A stretch of DNA of 64,000 nucleotides, taken from NCBI GenBank assembly GCA_964023275.1, contig OZ029916.1, positions 37,766,396 through 37,830,395 of the forward strand. The letters run 5' to 3'. A program made the position numbers and the translations under genes. Shown piece by piece: positions 11,501-22,174 of this stretch. This DNA is from Norana najaformis (Eukaryota > Annelida > Clitellata > Crassiclitellata > Hormogastridae). The notes under the pieces were generated by a model. It was not told the DNA's origin. It searched no databases and saw nothing but the letters and a program-made list of their open reading frames with translations. Each line of letters begins with the position of its first letter. The stretch's first letter is position 1.

Positions 11501-14500
11501 CTGGACTGTCAACCCAGAGGTCAAGGTTCAAATCCATGCCAGGACAGAAATATATTTCAAGATTTCTGAAGCACTTGCACCCCTTAGTGAACTCAGTTAT
11601 AAAATGAGTCTGATCTTGAACTGTCAGTGGGAAAATAAGCAACAAGATGACCCCTTGCACTCACTGAGAAAATGAAAATGAAGTTGCTAACAATTTATAC
11701 TCATGGCTGCCTCATGGCAAAAGATTACCAAGCTTCTTCTTCTACGCTTATCATCCAACTGAAATTTGTCTTCGATTACCTTGTTTGCGACCAGAGCCAC
11801 CGCTCTGGACACGAGATGGGCCTGCCAACTGGTCCTGCTTCGAAATGACACGTTTCTGGTTCTTGTTTGGCTTCCTGGAATTATTTTTAGACGGCTGCTG
11901 CTGCTGTTCCTGTGGTGGCTTTGCCTCCAGTTTTACCACTCCAGGAACACTTCCATCAGAGATGACTGGAACTGGCTGACTGACATCAGGATTCAGCCTA
12001 AAGAAGAAAAACTTCGTACATAAAATACACGGTGGGTCCATTGCTTTTTGGAATGGTCTCCCATTGACTACTGATACAGATTTTGGTGAATTTTATAGGG
12101 TCAGTTTCAGACAAAAAGGCCTGTACCAAGCATGGTTAAAGCCGGTAAAACCTTCTTTTCTTCCTTGCTTCTTTAAGTCACTGGGCTCAGTGCCCATTGG
12201 TGTCAATTGCATGCCTCTACGTGGTTAACCAACTGCTTGCTATCCATTCTCCACAAGTCATCCTCATCACTGCTGTCCATCCGTCGCACACTTATTGTAT
12301 TTTCCAGACTAAAGGTCACAGTTTTTATGTGAAATTCTAGGGATATGTCTTGTGTATAAATTTACATATAAACTTTTCAAAAACTTTGGACTACCTTGGT
12401 ATATAATCTCTAGTGCTGAAAAGAAGAATAAACAGGAAAGATCTTAAAATATATTCTTCCTACTGAGGATGACCAATATGAGTGTTATCCAGTTAAATAT
12501 TAGATTCTAAACGCTGTTAAAGGGAGTGTAAGATATATGTAAATCTTCGTGTGGCTAGAAAGTTCAAAGACATAAACTGTCTGACGTAAGAGCATCACTG
12601 TAGCCAGCTGCCAGATGATAGTGTCCAAAAGGCCACTCACAATAGTCAAGGGCCAAAAAGATTGTGATTCAATAGCGGACAATTGTGTTTCTGGCTACAC
12701 TAATATTGCCTGTCTGCCCCAGACTGCCTTGGTTTACCAAGCAGTCTGGGCTCTTAGCGATACACAGCTGAAACAGCAGCTGAACTCAGACAGGAAAGGC
12801 ACAATTACCCTAAATTAATTAATTATCTCAGTGCTACCAGTGAACACGGTGTGGTCTCTGGTCTCAGGGCATGTCATGTGCAGCTATCATACAAAACTTA
12901 TTAAACTTATTACCAGCTTCACAACAGCCCTGCATCCCAGCAGCAGTCACCCCTGAGCTACAAGCTAGCTGCAATGATGAGTGTGCAGTCTGTTAATATT
13001 CATTTAAGTTGTCCTATTGCAAAACACTCATGATTATTATCAAATTATTTATGTAAATCACTCTATTTCAATTAAAACAAATCCATACAAACTAAGGTAT
13101 ATTAACTTACTTGTTTTAATTGCTGCGCTATATATAATATCTGTCTAACTTTAAAATTACTTCGTTATCTATTTAGATATTTTTGGTTCCATCTGGTGAG
13201 ATTAACAATACTATAATGGTGCCGTCCAAAATACTAAACAAGAAGGCATTAAACAACAAGTGTTTCAAATCTTCAATTTAAAAAGTGCAAGAAATTTTAT
13301 TTTCAACAGTTTTACCATGTAACAGCACATCTGAGAATCATGCAGGGAATTTTTCCAATTATAATTATTACTGGTGTTCTAACATGATGAAACACCACAG
13401 CTGCGACATCATTAATGGTGTGTCTAATATATTTATTTTACAAAAAAATTTGCCATTTTGCATAAATTTCCAACTTCTATAGCACCGGTGTCCAATGCAC
13501 AAGGCATCAACCAATAGTGTCACTGTGTCTTAAATAAAGCGAGACTTGTAGTCCGGAAAATACGGTAATTGTTTGGTAAAACTTAGACTTGCTTAACTTT
13601 AATACAAAGGCATTAAAAATTTACAGAAGGCATACAAGAACTTGATGCCCTACCCTATTGCACTTTACCTCAATTTGGCCTTTGCCTTGGAATTCTGCCT
13701 TTTTCGGGCAGATTTTGAAACCTCGGCCTGGACTCCAGGCTGGTGCTGGGCAGTTTGACTGGCAACAGGCAAGGGCTTAGAGACCTTGATGAGGTCAGAG
13801 TCCGGTAGTGGCTGAGGCATCTCTCCGATGACCAAATTCTGCACATCCTTTCTGATTGTTGCAGCTACCTCTTCCAAACAAGCCTGGTACAAAGTTCAGA
13901 AAAGGTTATGCAGAATAGCACTTCAATTAAACTGTACTAAATAAATCTGAAACTGTGCTGAAGTTAATTCTGCACAAAGAAAAACTGCAATCCAAAATTA
14001 CACCGATGACTCAGTTTTCTTGCACGGAATTTTGCTGTGTTCTCAGGTTGACACAAATCATTTCTTCTGAATTTCTAACCTATCTCTTGCAGATATCTTC
14101 ATGCTGCATCTTAAACTTGTAAATGCAAAATTTGATAATAAAATATATGCAATAAAAATTTTTACAAAAAATAAATATAATAATCATAAATGTTAAATTT
14201 GATAATTGTGCATAATGCAAAGTTTGATCTTTGGTAACACTATCCTAAACTATTCTATCCTGCACCCAATTCTGGACATTCTACTGTATAATCACCATTG
14301 CCACCACAAACTTTTTCACCTTAGCAAGATGCTGTCTTCCTGGTCTGACCACCCTAGATTCTGACCTGGCACAGAAACTGACACAAAGCCTGGCTCTTTT
14401 GGACTTGGCTGATTTCCCTGTGCAGCATTGAGAAACTTGAGATTTACACTTACATTTAACACAGTAGCATACATATTATAATAAGATCATGGCACTTCCG

Positions 14501-15582
14501 AAAGAATTCATGCTTTCCCTTATTATGCTGTTCTCACTCCTTCGACCGACTCTCTAAAAATGACTCAATTTCAAATGGAAGCACCACTAGGGCATTATTA
14601 TAACAGGGATGTAGAAATTCAGAGATAATATTAGATTAAATTATCACAAACTGTGTTAACCAGAGTGCCTTTCAAAGTTTTCTGAGTACATACCATGCCA
14701 TCAATTCGACCTTCTGTGGTACCCAGAAAACCACCACTGCAAGATGTAACTGTAACCAAACATTAAACACAGACAACCGTACAATGTCAAAAGAATGACG
14801 AAACAAGCTTAGACATAAATATGACACACGCATGCACACACACACACAATGGCAATTCAGTAAAAAATTACAAAGCAAAATAAAATTACACGCAAGCATT
14901 AAACCAACATGTCCTGCAAATGGACGGCATGGTATCGAGTTTGGCATCCACCGTGGGCGTATTTAAGTGAGACATTTGGCATCTTTTCCCAGAAACTACT
15001 TCTGAAACCAGCAATACTGCAAATGGACAGCTTATTCAGGTACTTCCTGCTCTACCACCAACAAAACAACACAGACATGGAACAGTCTTCCCGACCATGT
15101 TTTTTGAAGAATGCACCATCTCTGGATGCATTCAAGTCATGGTTCAAAACCTCTTTGTAAAATACCATAAGACTATCGTAGATTTTTTATCTGAAAACAT
15201 GTGCAGCTTCCATTTTTCGGTCTCGAATGTTTTACGGTACTATATAAATCATTCTATTATTCGTTATACCAATAAATTTTTATTCTGAAAAACAGTATAA
15301 ACGTAGGGTACCTGTTTCACTCGGCGCGTGACCGGTAGGGTCAGATGTCTGATTCAGAGAATTGTCTGGGCATATCTGAATTCGATTTTTCGTCTTTTTG
15401 CGGTATTTTTTCCGTGCGCGCTTCTGCGAACTTCCATCCAGGTCAGTTGATTCAGTTTTTACCGATTCTGCACGACCGGCAGCATCGACATTTCTCTCTG
15501 GACACGAGAATTCGCTACAGATCATGGCGTCAGGAACTGAAGTCGTAATGGCATCCATCGTGGGCGGATTTAAGTGAGACAT
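6229..15582 (-). CDS. DIS3-like 3'-5' exoribonuclease 2 gene (whole gene span)
   Basis: DIS3L2 is a cytoplasmic, exosome-independent RNase II/R-family enzyme that degrades RNAs processively from the 3' end and prefers oligouridylated substrates. Seven phase-compatible exons from 13883 to 6229 give about 1,010 residues. In order they encode a low-complexity basic N-terminus, a first cold-shock domain (FENYWTAEDVQHGL, then GAIRINPRNYEECF, then DRNRALNGDIV), a second cold-shock region, the RNB catalytic domain with DPTTARDLDDA, and a C-terminal S1-like part. There is no PIN domain, which separates DIS3L2 from DIS3. The family assignment is firm because alignment to remembered human DIS3L2 is close throughout. 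The 5' end is not resolved: candidate leader exons lie at 14694-14736 and 15302-15582. The length exceeds human DIS3L2 because of the longer disordered N-terminus. Confidence 0.93.
8800..9145. repeat. degenerate GGATAGGAATA-type tandem array in DIS3L2 intron
   Basis: About 340 bp of loosely repeated GGATAGGAAYAAGATAGAAC units fill the intron between the 102-nt exon and the catalytic exon. The transcribed strand is pyrimidine-rich (TATCCTGTTCC). Confidence 0.8.
9158..9259 (-). CDS. DIS3L2 exon, end of cold-shock domain 1
   Basis: Acceptor TTTGTTTAG|GATGG and donor TGGAAG|GTTAGT bound 34 codons in phase 0. The exon encodes DRNRALNGDIVCVMVYP, which matches the DIS3L2 cold-shock core. Confidence 0.95.
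9698..9751 (-). CDS. DIS3L2 54-nt exon in cold-shock domain 1
   Basis: Eighteen codons, phase 0 at both ends, encode GAIRINPRNYEECFVQHP. The borders are ATTTCAG|GGTGC and CACCCA|GTGAGT. The match to the family block G-x-L-R-I-N-P is direct. Confidence 0.95.
9785..10040. repeat. degenerate GGCCAAGACCAGAC tandem repeat in intron
   Basis: Loose repeats of GGCCAAGACCAGACTCCTCAA-like units lie within the DIS3L2 intron upstream of the 54-nt exon. No coding signal. Confidence 0.6.
10244..10309 (-). CDS. DIS3L2 66-nt exon, start of cold-shock domain 1
   Basis: Twenty-two codons, phase 0, encode PFENYWTAEDVQHGLRRGQ plus LIQ. The acceptor is TTTTTATAG|CCATTT and the donor ATACAG|GTCTGT. It matches the FETYMSKEDV...GL..G.LIQ block of human DIS3L2. 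Confidence 0.94.
10676..10779 (-). CDS. DIS3L2 exon carrying an Asn run
   Basis: Bounded by CTATTTAG|AAAAACC and GACCAG|GTTGGT, phase 1 in and phase 0 out, fitting both neighbours. It encodes KPLRKTEVT, an Asn/Ser run from an (AAC)n tract, then KKFYGLNKITLLDQ. The family match is weak here (disordered region), so support comes mostly from splice phase. Confidence 0.65.
11290..11475 (+). mobile_element. SINE family B copy
   Basis: Contains the family signatures AATCGTAATCATATACTC, ACCAGCTTATTCATGAGC and GGTCAAGATCC-like blocks. It runs directly into the tRNA-like family A element that follows, so the two may be one composite unit. Confidence 0.65.
11476..11735 (+). mobile_element. tRNA-derived SINE (family A), near full length
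   Basis: The head looks like a tRNA: A-box-like TAATCTAGTGATTAG, then B-box GGTTCAAATCC at about 11523. The body carries GAAGTTGCTAACAATTTATA and CATGGCTGCC. It sits in a DIS3L2 intron, opposite to the gene's direction. Confidence 0.8.
11780..11997 (-). CDS. DIS3L2 exon, basic low-complexity N-terminal region
   Basis: Acceptor TTCTTTAG|GCTGAA and donor AAACAAG|GTAATC, phase 2 in and 1 out. It encodes a Gln-rich stretch (PPQEQQQQPSKNNSRKPNK) and a Lys/Arg-rich tail, predicted disordered. Phase agrees with the exons on both sides. Confidence 0.8.
12717..12750. other. short inverted repeat (hairpin)
   Basis: CCCAGACTGC-CTTGG and CCAAG-CAGTCTGGG are complementary around a TTTA loop, giving about 15 paired bases with one bulge. 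It may be a MITE-like or RNA hairpin remnant. Function is unknown. Confidence 0.6.
13669..13883 (-). CDS. DIS3L2 exon, N-terminal region
   Basis: Acceptor TTTGTACCAG|GCTTG and donor AATTGAG|GTAAAG, phase 0 in and 2 out. It encodes ACLEEVAATIRKDVQNLV, then a Pro/Gln-rich stretch and KSARKRQNSKAKAKL. The carried bases AG+G make Arg at the junction with the 11997 exon. Confidence 0.8.
14694..14736 (-). CDS. candidate DIS3L2 5' exon (43 nt)
   Basis: Acceptor ATCTTGCAG|TGGTGG and donor GGCATG|GTATGT. One base completes a codon, then come fourteen codons ending in ATG, in phase with the next exon. That ATG, followed by GCTTGT across the junction, could itself be the start codon (MACLEEV). Not certain. 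Confidence 0.5.
14943..15014 (-). pseudogene. duplicate of the DIS3L2 5' exon edge
   Basis: About 72 bp match 15549-15621 with four mismatches. They include the acceptor-like GCTGGTTTCAG, the ATG and the codons MSHLN. Downstream it reads only about 29 codons before a stop. It may be an alternative first exon or a dead duplicate. Confidence 0.6.
15020..15290 (+). mobile_element. LINE 3'-end remnant
   Basis: In two plus-strand frames it gives TWNSLPDHV and then KNAPSLDAFKSWFKTSL. The W-N-S-L-P motif followed by an F-K repeat is typical of the end of CR1/jockey-type reverse-transcriptase proteins. A one-base shift separates the halves. Confidence 0.6.
15302..15582 (-). CDS. candidate first coding exon of DIS3L2
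   Basis: ATG at 15582-15580 begins MSHLNPPTMDAITTSV, and human DIS3L2 also begins MSH. The exon ends in a Lys/Arg-rich segment (QKRARKKYRKKTKNR), then GSETG-like codons before donor AAACAG|GTACCC. That donor leaves phase 1, which does not fit the 14736 exon, so a missing exon or another donor is needed. An acceptor TTGCTGGTTTCAG lies upstream, so an untranslated leader exon may precede. Confidence 0.5.
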
Positions 15583-15624
15583 TTGGCGTATTTTCCCAGA
15601 AACTACTTCTGAAACCAGCAACAG

Positions 15625-15930
15625 AAACTCAGCGAGGGCCTTGCCCGGGGAACTATGGCGTTAGAAGACTATATTACAACACGTCCAAATAAAAAGCTGC
15701 AGTAAAAATGGATCCTGATAAGTTGCTGGCCAGCTATCACAGCTTGGGTGAAATCTAACTGCGTTGCATCGTAAGCTATTTGGAATTACGAAAGCCTAAA
15801 TTTCACCGCCTTATGCAACCTAAATCGAAATCATTTCGTCCCAGTAACGGGAGAAATAACAAGGGATGTGACGTAATTTAATGAATATTTATAAGGCTTG
15901 CTTAATAAACGTGCTACGTATTCGCAAACT
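15625..15930. other. region upstream of DIS3L2, possible promoter side
   Basis: Moderately G+C-rich sequence follows the candidate first exon. No clear TATA box or other named site could be assigned, and no gene is visible. Confidence 0.35.
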
Positions 15931-15934
15931 CGAG

Positions 15935-16330
15935 AATTATGGAGCGCTATACAGGAGCTAAGATCAGGGCACAAGCTAATTCACGAGCGCTGCATCAAGT
16001 CAGAGGGGTTGCCCAGTGCATTTGGGCTTGGAAACACACAAATGGCTATATCTTCTTGCTCCCTAGTCTCTGATGTGCACAAGAAACTTTAAGCAAAATA
16101 AAGTAATCGTAATCGTAAACTCGAGATTTCTACAGCGTCAATCGCAAGCCACATCACGGGGACCAGCTTATTCACAGGCGCTCAGTCAAAACCAAATCGA
16201 AAGGCAGAAGGGGTTCGGTTCCTGGTGAAGATCCAAAAGTCAGGCAGAGACAGCGAGGAGGCTACGGTGGGTGATGTTTCGGATTGGAGCGGATAGATAA
16301 GAAGAGGAAGAGGAAGAGGAGTCAAGATAT
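15935..16330 (+). mobile_element. two adjacent SINE family B copies
   Basis: A truncated copy (15935-16095; CACAAGCTAATTCACGAGCG) is followed by a fuller one from about 16100. The second has CGTAATCGTAAACTCGAG, GGGACCAGCTTATTCACAGG, GGTTCGGTTCCTGG and GGCTACGGTGGGTGATG. Confidence 0.7.
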
Positions 16331-16554
16331 TATACTATTTAGAGCAGACTAGATATTATCTAGATAAATAAAAAAATAATCGTATTTCCCCTATGGGCTT
16401 TCGTAGTTAAATTGTAAGTAAGCGAATATTTGGGTTATTAAGTAATTTTTGTGGTAACAGTATCAACCCATGATTTACTTACTCACTAAAGAACTATTTA
16501 CGCGTAACTATTTACATGCTTCAAGCTATGGTTAGCATTTGATCATTCGAACTA

Positions 16555-17075
16555 GAAAGTTTGGACATGAAACTAAGTGTAACTAAATCTCAAGTTATAA
16601 GAATTGGATCATTGTTTCGTAATATGTGTAAGAATATTACTGTAAATGAAACAGAAATCAACTATGTTGATGGCTTACATATTTGGGCTGTGTTCTGGTT
16701 GCAGCCAAGTCTTTCAAAGTTAGTTCGCACGAAATAAGAGAGAAGTTTTATAAATCAGTTAATTCTTTGTATAGTAAATGCCACAAATTTAGTGAACCTG
16801 TTTTGCTGAATCTAGTTGGTGCCCGCTGTACACCTTTCCTCCTTTGTGGAATGGAAGTTTTTAGCCATAACAACACTGCACTGGACTCTTCAGAAAACAC
16901 AGCGCTATTTGTAAAATCTTCGAAATCGATCATAGCAATGTTGAGTCTGTACTGCGCTTCATGCAGGAACGTAACATAAAAGACAGATGGTTGACCAGAA
17001 GACTACAATATTTCTGGAAATGTTCTTTCAATGTCAGTGCTGTTGTACGTGATTTTCTCAATCACCATAATTGAT
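16555..17075 (+). mobile_element. LINE reverse-transcriptase fragment
   Basis: Frames give KLSVTKSQVIRIGS, then KSFKVSSHEIREKFYKSVNS and GARCTPFLLCGMEVF. These match the late RT/thumb region of non-LTR elements (KSxxIRIG ... KFYKxxN ... CxPxLLYGxE). Frameshifts separate the blocks, so the copy is dead. Confidence 0.75.
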
Positions 17076-17099
17076 TGACTTCTCTCTGATGCTGTCACT

Positions 17100-17340
17100 T
17101 TTAACTGTAACATCAAAGGAAGGTATTTTAAATAGACAATAAGCTTAGGTCCTAAGCTCCTGAGAAGCAACTAAAGGCTAGAGCCTTTTTATGACGTCAC
17201 TCAGTCTTTAAAGTCTGGTGCAGCCACTCGGTCGTTGGCTACCACGGCGTTAGAACGACCTTGTTTATATCTACTGAGTCTATGTATCCAGGTATTTATA
17301 TAGCGCCTTTCTTGAAGCTCCGCTGAACTTTTGCACCTTT
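17100..17340. other. intergenic DNA, no gene seen
   Basis: Contains TATATAGCGCCTTTC near 17299, the short motif repeated throughout the window. Nothing else was recognised. Confidence 0.4.
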
Positions 17341-17690
<350 letters not shown>

Positions 17691-18420
17691 AAGGCGGTGA
17701 ATTGAGTGGCTCAGGGTAAGATTTCTTGAAGAGGTGGGACTTTAGTTTTTGAGTCGAAAGCCTACGGGTTAAGCAAGGAACGATTGACGGAAGGATTGGA
17801 TGCCTGTGACACTTGACGCTGATTACACGCGCGATCACGCGTACAGTCTTTGAGGAAAACAGGCTAAACAAAGCTTAGGCTGTGTCAGCGCCTTTGAGAG
17901 ATTCGCTAAAGGGGCTGTATAAATGTTACAATATAGTCAGTCAGATGCTGCGAACACAGGAATATGGATACGAATTGATGGATGGATATATGGATGGATG
18001 GATGGATGGATGGATACATGGATAGATGAAAGGACGCAGGAAGGGAGGAAGGGAGAGAAAGGGAAGAGGGAGAGATGGATAGACAGACTGACAGACAGAC
18101 AGACAGACACACAGCTATCTATTACATGTCTCATAAATCCCTGGCTGATGGGCGATGACATCGGCCCTACTTCCCACCCCACCCTCCCTTGTTTCTTCCT
18201 CCTCACTTCAACATAATTAAACACTGCAAGTGAACGCTCCGGATGGTGTAGGTTGGCGGTGGTATCCTGCTGGTGGTGTTGGCTGTAGTGGTGGTGGTGC
18301 CAGTGGTTGTAGTACTACGAACGGCACTTTACTGTCAGCGCTGACTGATGTAAGGCAGATATTTCACCCAAGGTCTCTCACAAGTCGCCATTCGATTCTG
18401 CCTTCCTTTTTTCCTTCCTT
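17691..18420. other. intergenic DNA with GGAT and CAGA microsatellites
   Basis: A (GGAT)n run near 17976-18020 and CAGACAGACAGA near 18083-18110 lie in otherwise unremarkable sequence. No exon seen. Confidence 0.5.
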
Positions 18421-18424
18421 AATT

Positions 18425-19575
18425 TCTTCCTTCCTTCCTTCCTTCCTTCCTTCCTTCCTTCCTTCTTTTCTTTATTTTTTTCTTCCCTTCCATGTTGCTT
18501 TTGTTTCTTTGTTCCTTCTTTCCTTCCTTTGGTCTTTCTTCCTTGTTAAGTTCCGTTTTTTCTTTCCTTCCTTACTTCCTTCCCTTCCTTCCTTCTTTCG
18601 TTCCTTCCTTCTTTCGTTCCTTCGTTGCTTCCTTCGTTCCCTCGTTGCTTCGTTCCTTCGTTCATTCGTTCGGTCCTTTCTTCGTTCGTTCGTTCGTTCG
18701 TTCCTTCGTTCGTTCGTTCGTTCCTTCGTTCGTTCCTTCGTTCCTTCGTTCGTTCCTCCGTACCTTCGTTCGTTCGTTCGTTCCTTCCTTCCTTCCTTCG
18801 TTCCTTCGTTCCTTCGTTGCTTCGTTCCTTCCTTCGTTCCTTCGTTCCTTCGTACCTTCGTTCGTTCGTTCGTTCGTTCCTTCGTTCCTTCGTACCTTCG
18901 TTCGTTCGTTCCTTCCTTCGTTCCTTCCTTCGTTCCTTCCTTCGTTCCTTCATTCGTTCGTTCGTTCGTTCCTTCATTCGTTCCTTCCTTCGTTCCTTCC
19001 TTCCTTCGTTCGTTCCTTCGTTCCTTCCTTCGTTCCTTCGTTCCTTCGTACCTTCGTTTCTTTCGTTCGTTCGTTCGTACCTTCGTTTCTTTCGTTCGTT
19101 CGTTCGTACCTTCGTTCGTTCGTTCGTTCGTTCGTCCCTTCGTCCGTCCCTTCGTCCGTTCGTCCCTTCGTTCGTTCGTTCGTTCGTTCGTTCGTTCCTT
19201 CATTCGTTCCTTCCTTCGTTCCTTCCTTCATTCCTTCCTTCGTTCCTTCCTTCGTTCCTTCCTTCGTTCCTTCGTTCCTTCCTTCGTTCCTTCCTTCGTT
19301 CCTTCCTTCGTTCGTTCGTTCCTTCCTTCGTTCCTTCGTTCCTTCCTTCGTTCCTTCCTTCGTTCCTTCCTTCGTTCCTTCCTTCGTTCCTTCGTTCGTT
19401 CGTTCGTTCGTTCGTTCGTTCGTTCGTTCCTTCCTTCCTTCCTTCCTTCCTTCCTTCCTTTCTTCCTTCCTTCCTTCCTTCCTTCCTTCCTTCCTTCTTT
19501 CCTTCCTTCCTTCCTTCCTTCCTTTCTTCCTTCCTTCCTTCCTTCCTGTTTCTTTGCTTCCTTCCTTCGTTCGTT
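18425..19575. repeat. ~1.15-kb CCTT/CGTT tetranucleotide array
   Basis: Runs of CCTT alternate with CGTT and a few CGTA/CGTC variants. The left and right edges are pure CCTT, and the centre is rich in CGTT. All frames stay open on both strands (Ser/Phe/Pro/Arg or Glu/Arg/Lys/Asn), which is a consequence of the repeat and not a gene. Confidence 0.97.
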
Positions 19576-20054
19576 AAGTAGTAAATTAGTAAATTACTGT
19601 ATTAATTAATTAATACGCTCCTGATTTCCTTTCCCTACTTCCATACTTCTCTCTTTCAACTAGAATGACGCCACACTTAAAGAGAGAAAAACAAAGAGAC
19701 AGACACACTCAAACACAAACACTCAATCAGAAACACAGAAACGTAAACACGCTTACAAAACGGTAGACCTACGCCAGCAATCACGGAAGCACACACGAAC
19801 TCCGTCATTCAACGACACCAGCGTGCACCCACACACATAAAACAAACCCACATACAACCCAACAGACGCAGCAGGCACGCAGGCAGACACCAGAGCTCAA
19901 CCAAACGCACTCACACTCTCGTCCACCCGTCCCCCACCTACCGACACTCATGTAATTTCCCCCACGCAGATCATCTCGTAATAAATTGGAATCAAAACCT
20001 CTTCACTGCTCATACATAAACATCGGTTTACGGGTCGCACATGTACAGGTCGAC
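19576..20054. other. intergenic DNA, ACACA-rich, no gene seen
   Basis: Sequence is rich in ACACA and CAGGCAG words with no open frame of note. Confidence 0.4.
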
Positions 20055-20840
20055 AAGTTCATGATGGAGGAGGAGGCGATGAGGCGTAGGAAGAGAAAAG
20101 GATGGGGATGAAAAAGGGAGCAGGAGAGGAAGTGGAAGAGGAGAAGTAGAGGAAACAGGAGGAAGAGGATGTTGAGAATGAGTAGTAGTAGAGCAGGTAG
20201 AGGAGGAGAAATAAGGAAAGGAGGAGATTAAGGAGGAGGAGGGTTAGAGGAGCAGAAATTGGAAAGAAGGTGGTTAGAGGAAGAGGAAAGAATAGTAGAA
20301 GGAAGAGGAACAGAAGCAGAAAGGGAAGATCAAAGAGGATAGGATGAGGAATAGGAGGAAGACGTGATGCAAAGGAAGAGAAAAGAATGAGGAAGAAAAG
20401 AAGTAAGAGGAGAAGATTAAGAGAAGGGAGAAGAAAAAGAGGAGGACTGGCAGGAGAAGGAAGACGACAAGGAGGTAGAATCGAGGAGGAGACGGGAAAG
20501 GAGTAGAGAACATAGGAGTAGGGCAGGTGAAGGAATTGGGGAGGAAGAGGAACAGGACAGGGCAAATGGAGGAAGATGAATGGGGTTAGGAGCAGAGGGA
20601 AGAAGGCAACTGAGAGGAAAAAGAGGAAGAGAAGAACAAAATAACCAGAGGATGAAAAGGAGTAGAAAAAGGAGTGAGTATGGCAGGAAAAGACTAGGGG
20701 GAGAAGAGGAATAGGGATAGGACGAGGAGAAGGAGAAGCAGGAAGAGAAGAAGGAAGAGGAGGAGGAGGAGGAGGAGGAGGAACAGGAGTAGAATAAAAG
20801 TTAGAGGTAGGAGACAGAGGGAGAAGAGGAGAAGAATGAT
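20055..20840. repeat. ~0.8-kb near-homopurine tract
   Basis: The plus strand is almost entirely A and G (GGAGGAGG, GAAGAGGA words) for nearly 800 bp, with few pyrimidine interruptions. The long minus-strand open frame (Ser/Leu/Phe/Pro) is an effect of composition. Confidence 0.9.
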
Positions 20841-21235
20841 GGGCTCCCCACTGGATCAGCCTCTCTTTAGATCGTCTGCCATGGCGGAACGCAGGCAGCT
20901 GGTCCTCCCGTGATACACGGTCGATAGCGTAACACAGGCTGCTAGGCAAAGCATAAATTTCATCTAGACGACTCTGACTATAGCTCTGTGTGAATGAGAA
21001 ATACTTGCACGCCGACAAGATTTATATAAGACCTCCGCAGGCGGGCTGAGGCCTAATCAGAAAGCACGGCAGATACCGAAGAGTGCGATAGGGTTTTGTG
21101 AAGGGGAAATAATAGCAGTTTGTCTTAGGATATGTTTTAAGTGGATGCTTTTTCCAACATGAAGCAAAGCGTCATTTTCATCTTTGCTTATACGGTGAGA
21201 CATTACTACTGAGCTGATAGATAGGTGGTTGGTTT
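20841..21235. other. intergenic DNA, no gene seen
   Basis: Ordinary complexity, including the ATACACGGTCGATAGC region near 20915. No supported exon. Confidence 0.35.
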
Positions 21236-21395
21236 TGTTGTTGCTGTTGTTGATGATGATGATGATGATGACGACGACGACGATGATGACGATAATGAAG
21301 ATTCCGATGACTATCAATATAAAGCAGGAAAGAGATGAATAGAATAAAAAGAAGAAGGCGATGATGATAATGATGATGATGATGGTCAGAGTAAG
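21236..21395. repeat. GAT/GAC trinucleotide repeats
   Basis: Interrupted (GAT)n and (GAC)n runs around 21250-21290 and 21358-21385. Confidence 0.85.
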
Positions 21396-22170
21396 AGTGA
21401 TAATTATGTGACAATGTAGTGCGATTTAGGCATCGAATAATGTAATGAAACGCAGTGTAATGTGGTCTGATTTAGAGCTAATGTGTAGGCCCTACTGTAA
21501 AGCGGAAGGGCCTTGCAGAGATGCAGACAGGAGGTTATGGGTCCAAAATTTTAGGCCAGTATCGAATTTTAGATGAAGTCGAAGAAGAAAAGCCGCCCTT
21601 TAAGCTATTCCTGAGAGTCAGTCACGCGATTCAAATATTAACGACTTCATTTTGTAGCCTTGGAATTTGACGACGTGTGTCCTGTCTTATTCCTCGCGGC
21701 CAGCTCTTCCCACCGACAGTAATTTGTAATTCGTAGGTAAATATTTATATAGCACCTCCTCAAGGTAACTCATCAGAGGTGCTTCAGACCAGACCACGAT
21801 CGAACAGAATGGTCTTCCACCGCCGGCGATATAGAGCCATAAAAAGAAGTTCATGTCGCATTTTGTTTGGAAACCTCTTTCAAAATTAGGGGCCGACCAC
21901 AGCGATGCTTCCGTGTTGCATTGTGGCTGTACAGGACGGTGGAACAACCAGATTACCCTGTATTGCAGAGCGAAGAGATTGTAATTGCAGACGATATATA
22001 TGTATGTATATATATATATCGTCATACAGCATCATCATACAGACTCACCATCACGTTTACAATTACACCATCACCACTTCATATTATCGCATGCATCAGG
22101 GTAGAAGCATCTCTGACCCGGAACGAGTGATGCATAGTGCGCATCTGACGCAGACGATAAAAACATGTTC
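21396..22170. other. intergenic DNA, mostly unassigned
   Basis: Near 22015-22075 a minus-strand block (GTGATGGTGAGTCTGTATG, then GATGATGCTGTATGACG) is shared with the 3' end of the SINE family B copy at 27.04-27.09 kb. A TATATAGCACCTCC motif lies near 21749. Nothing else was recognised. Confidence 0.45.
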
Positions 22171-22174
22171 GACA

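Noticed and set aside
18230-19609. 459-codon plus-strand ORF and long minus-strand ORFs
   Set aside because: They are translations of the CCTT/CGTT array; all frames are open because the repeat has no stop words.
20059-21018. 319-codon minus-strand ORF rich in Ser/Leu/Phe/Pro
   Set aside because: Product of the polypurine tract; no domain, no splice context.
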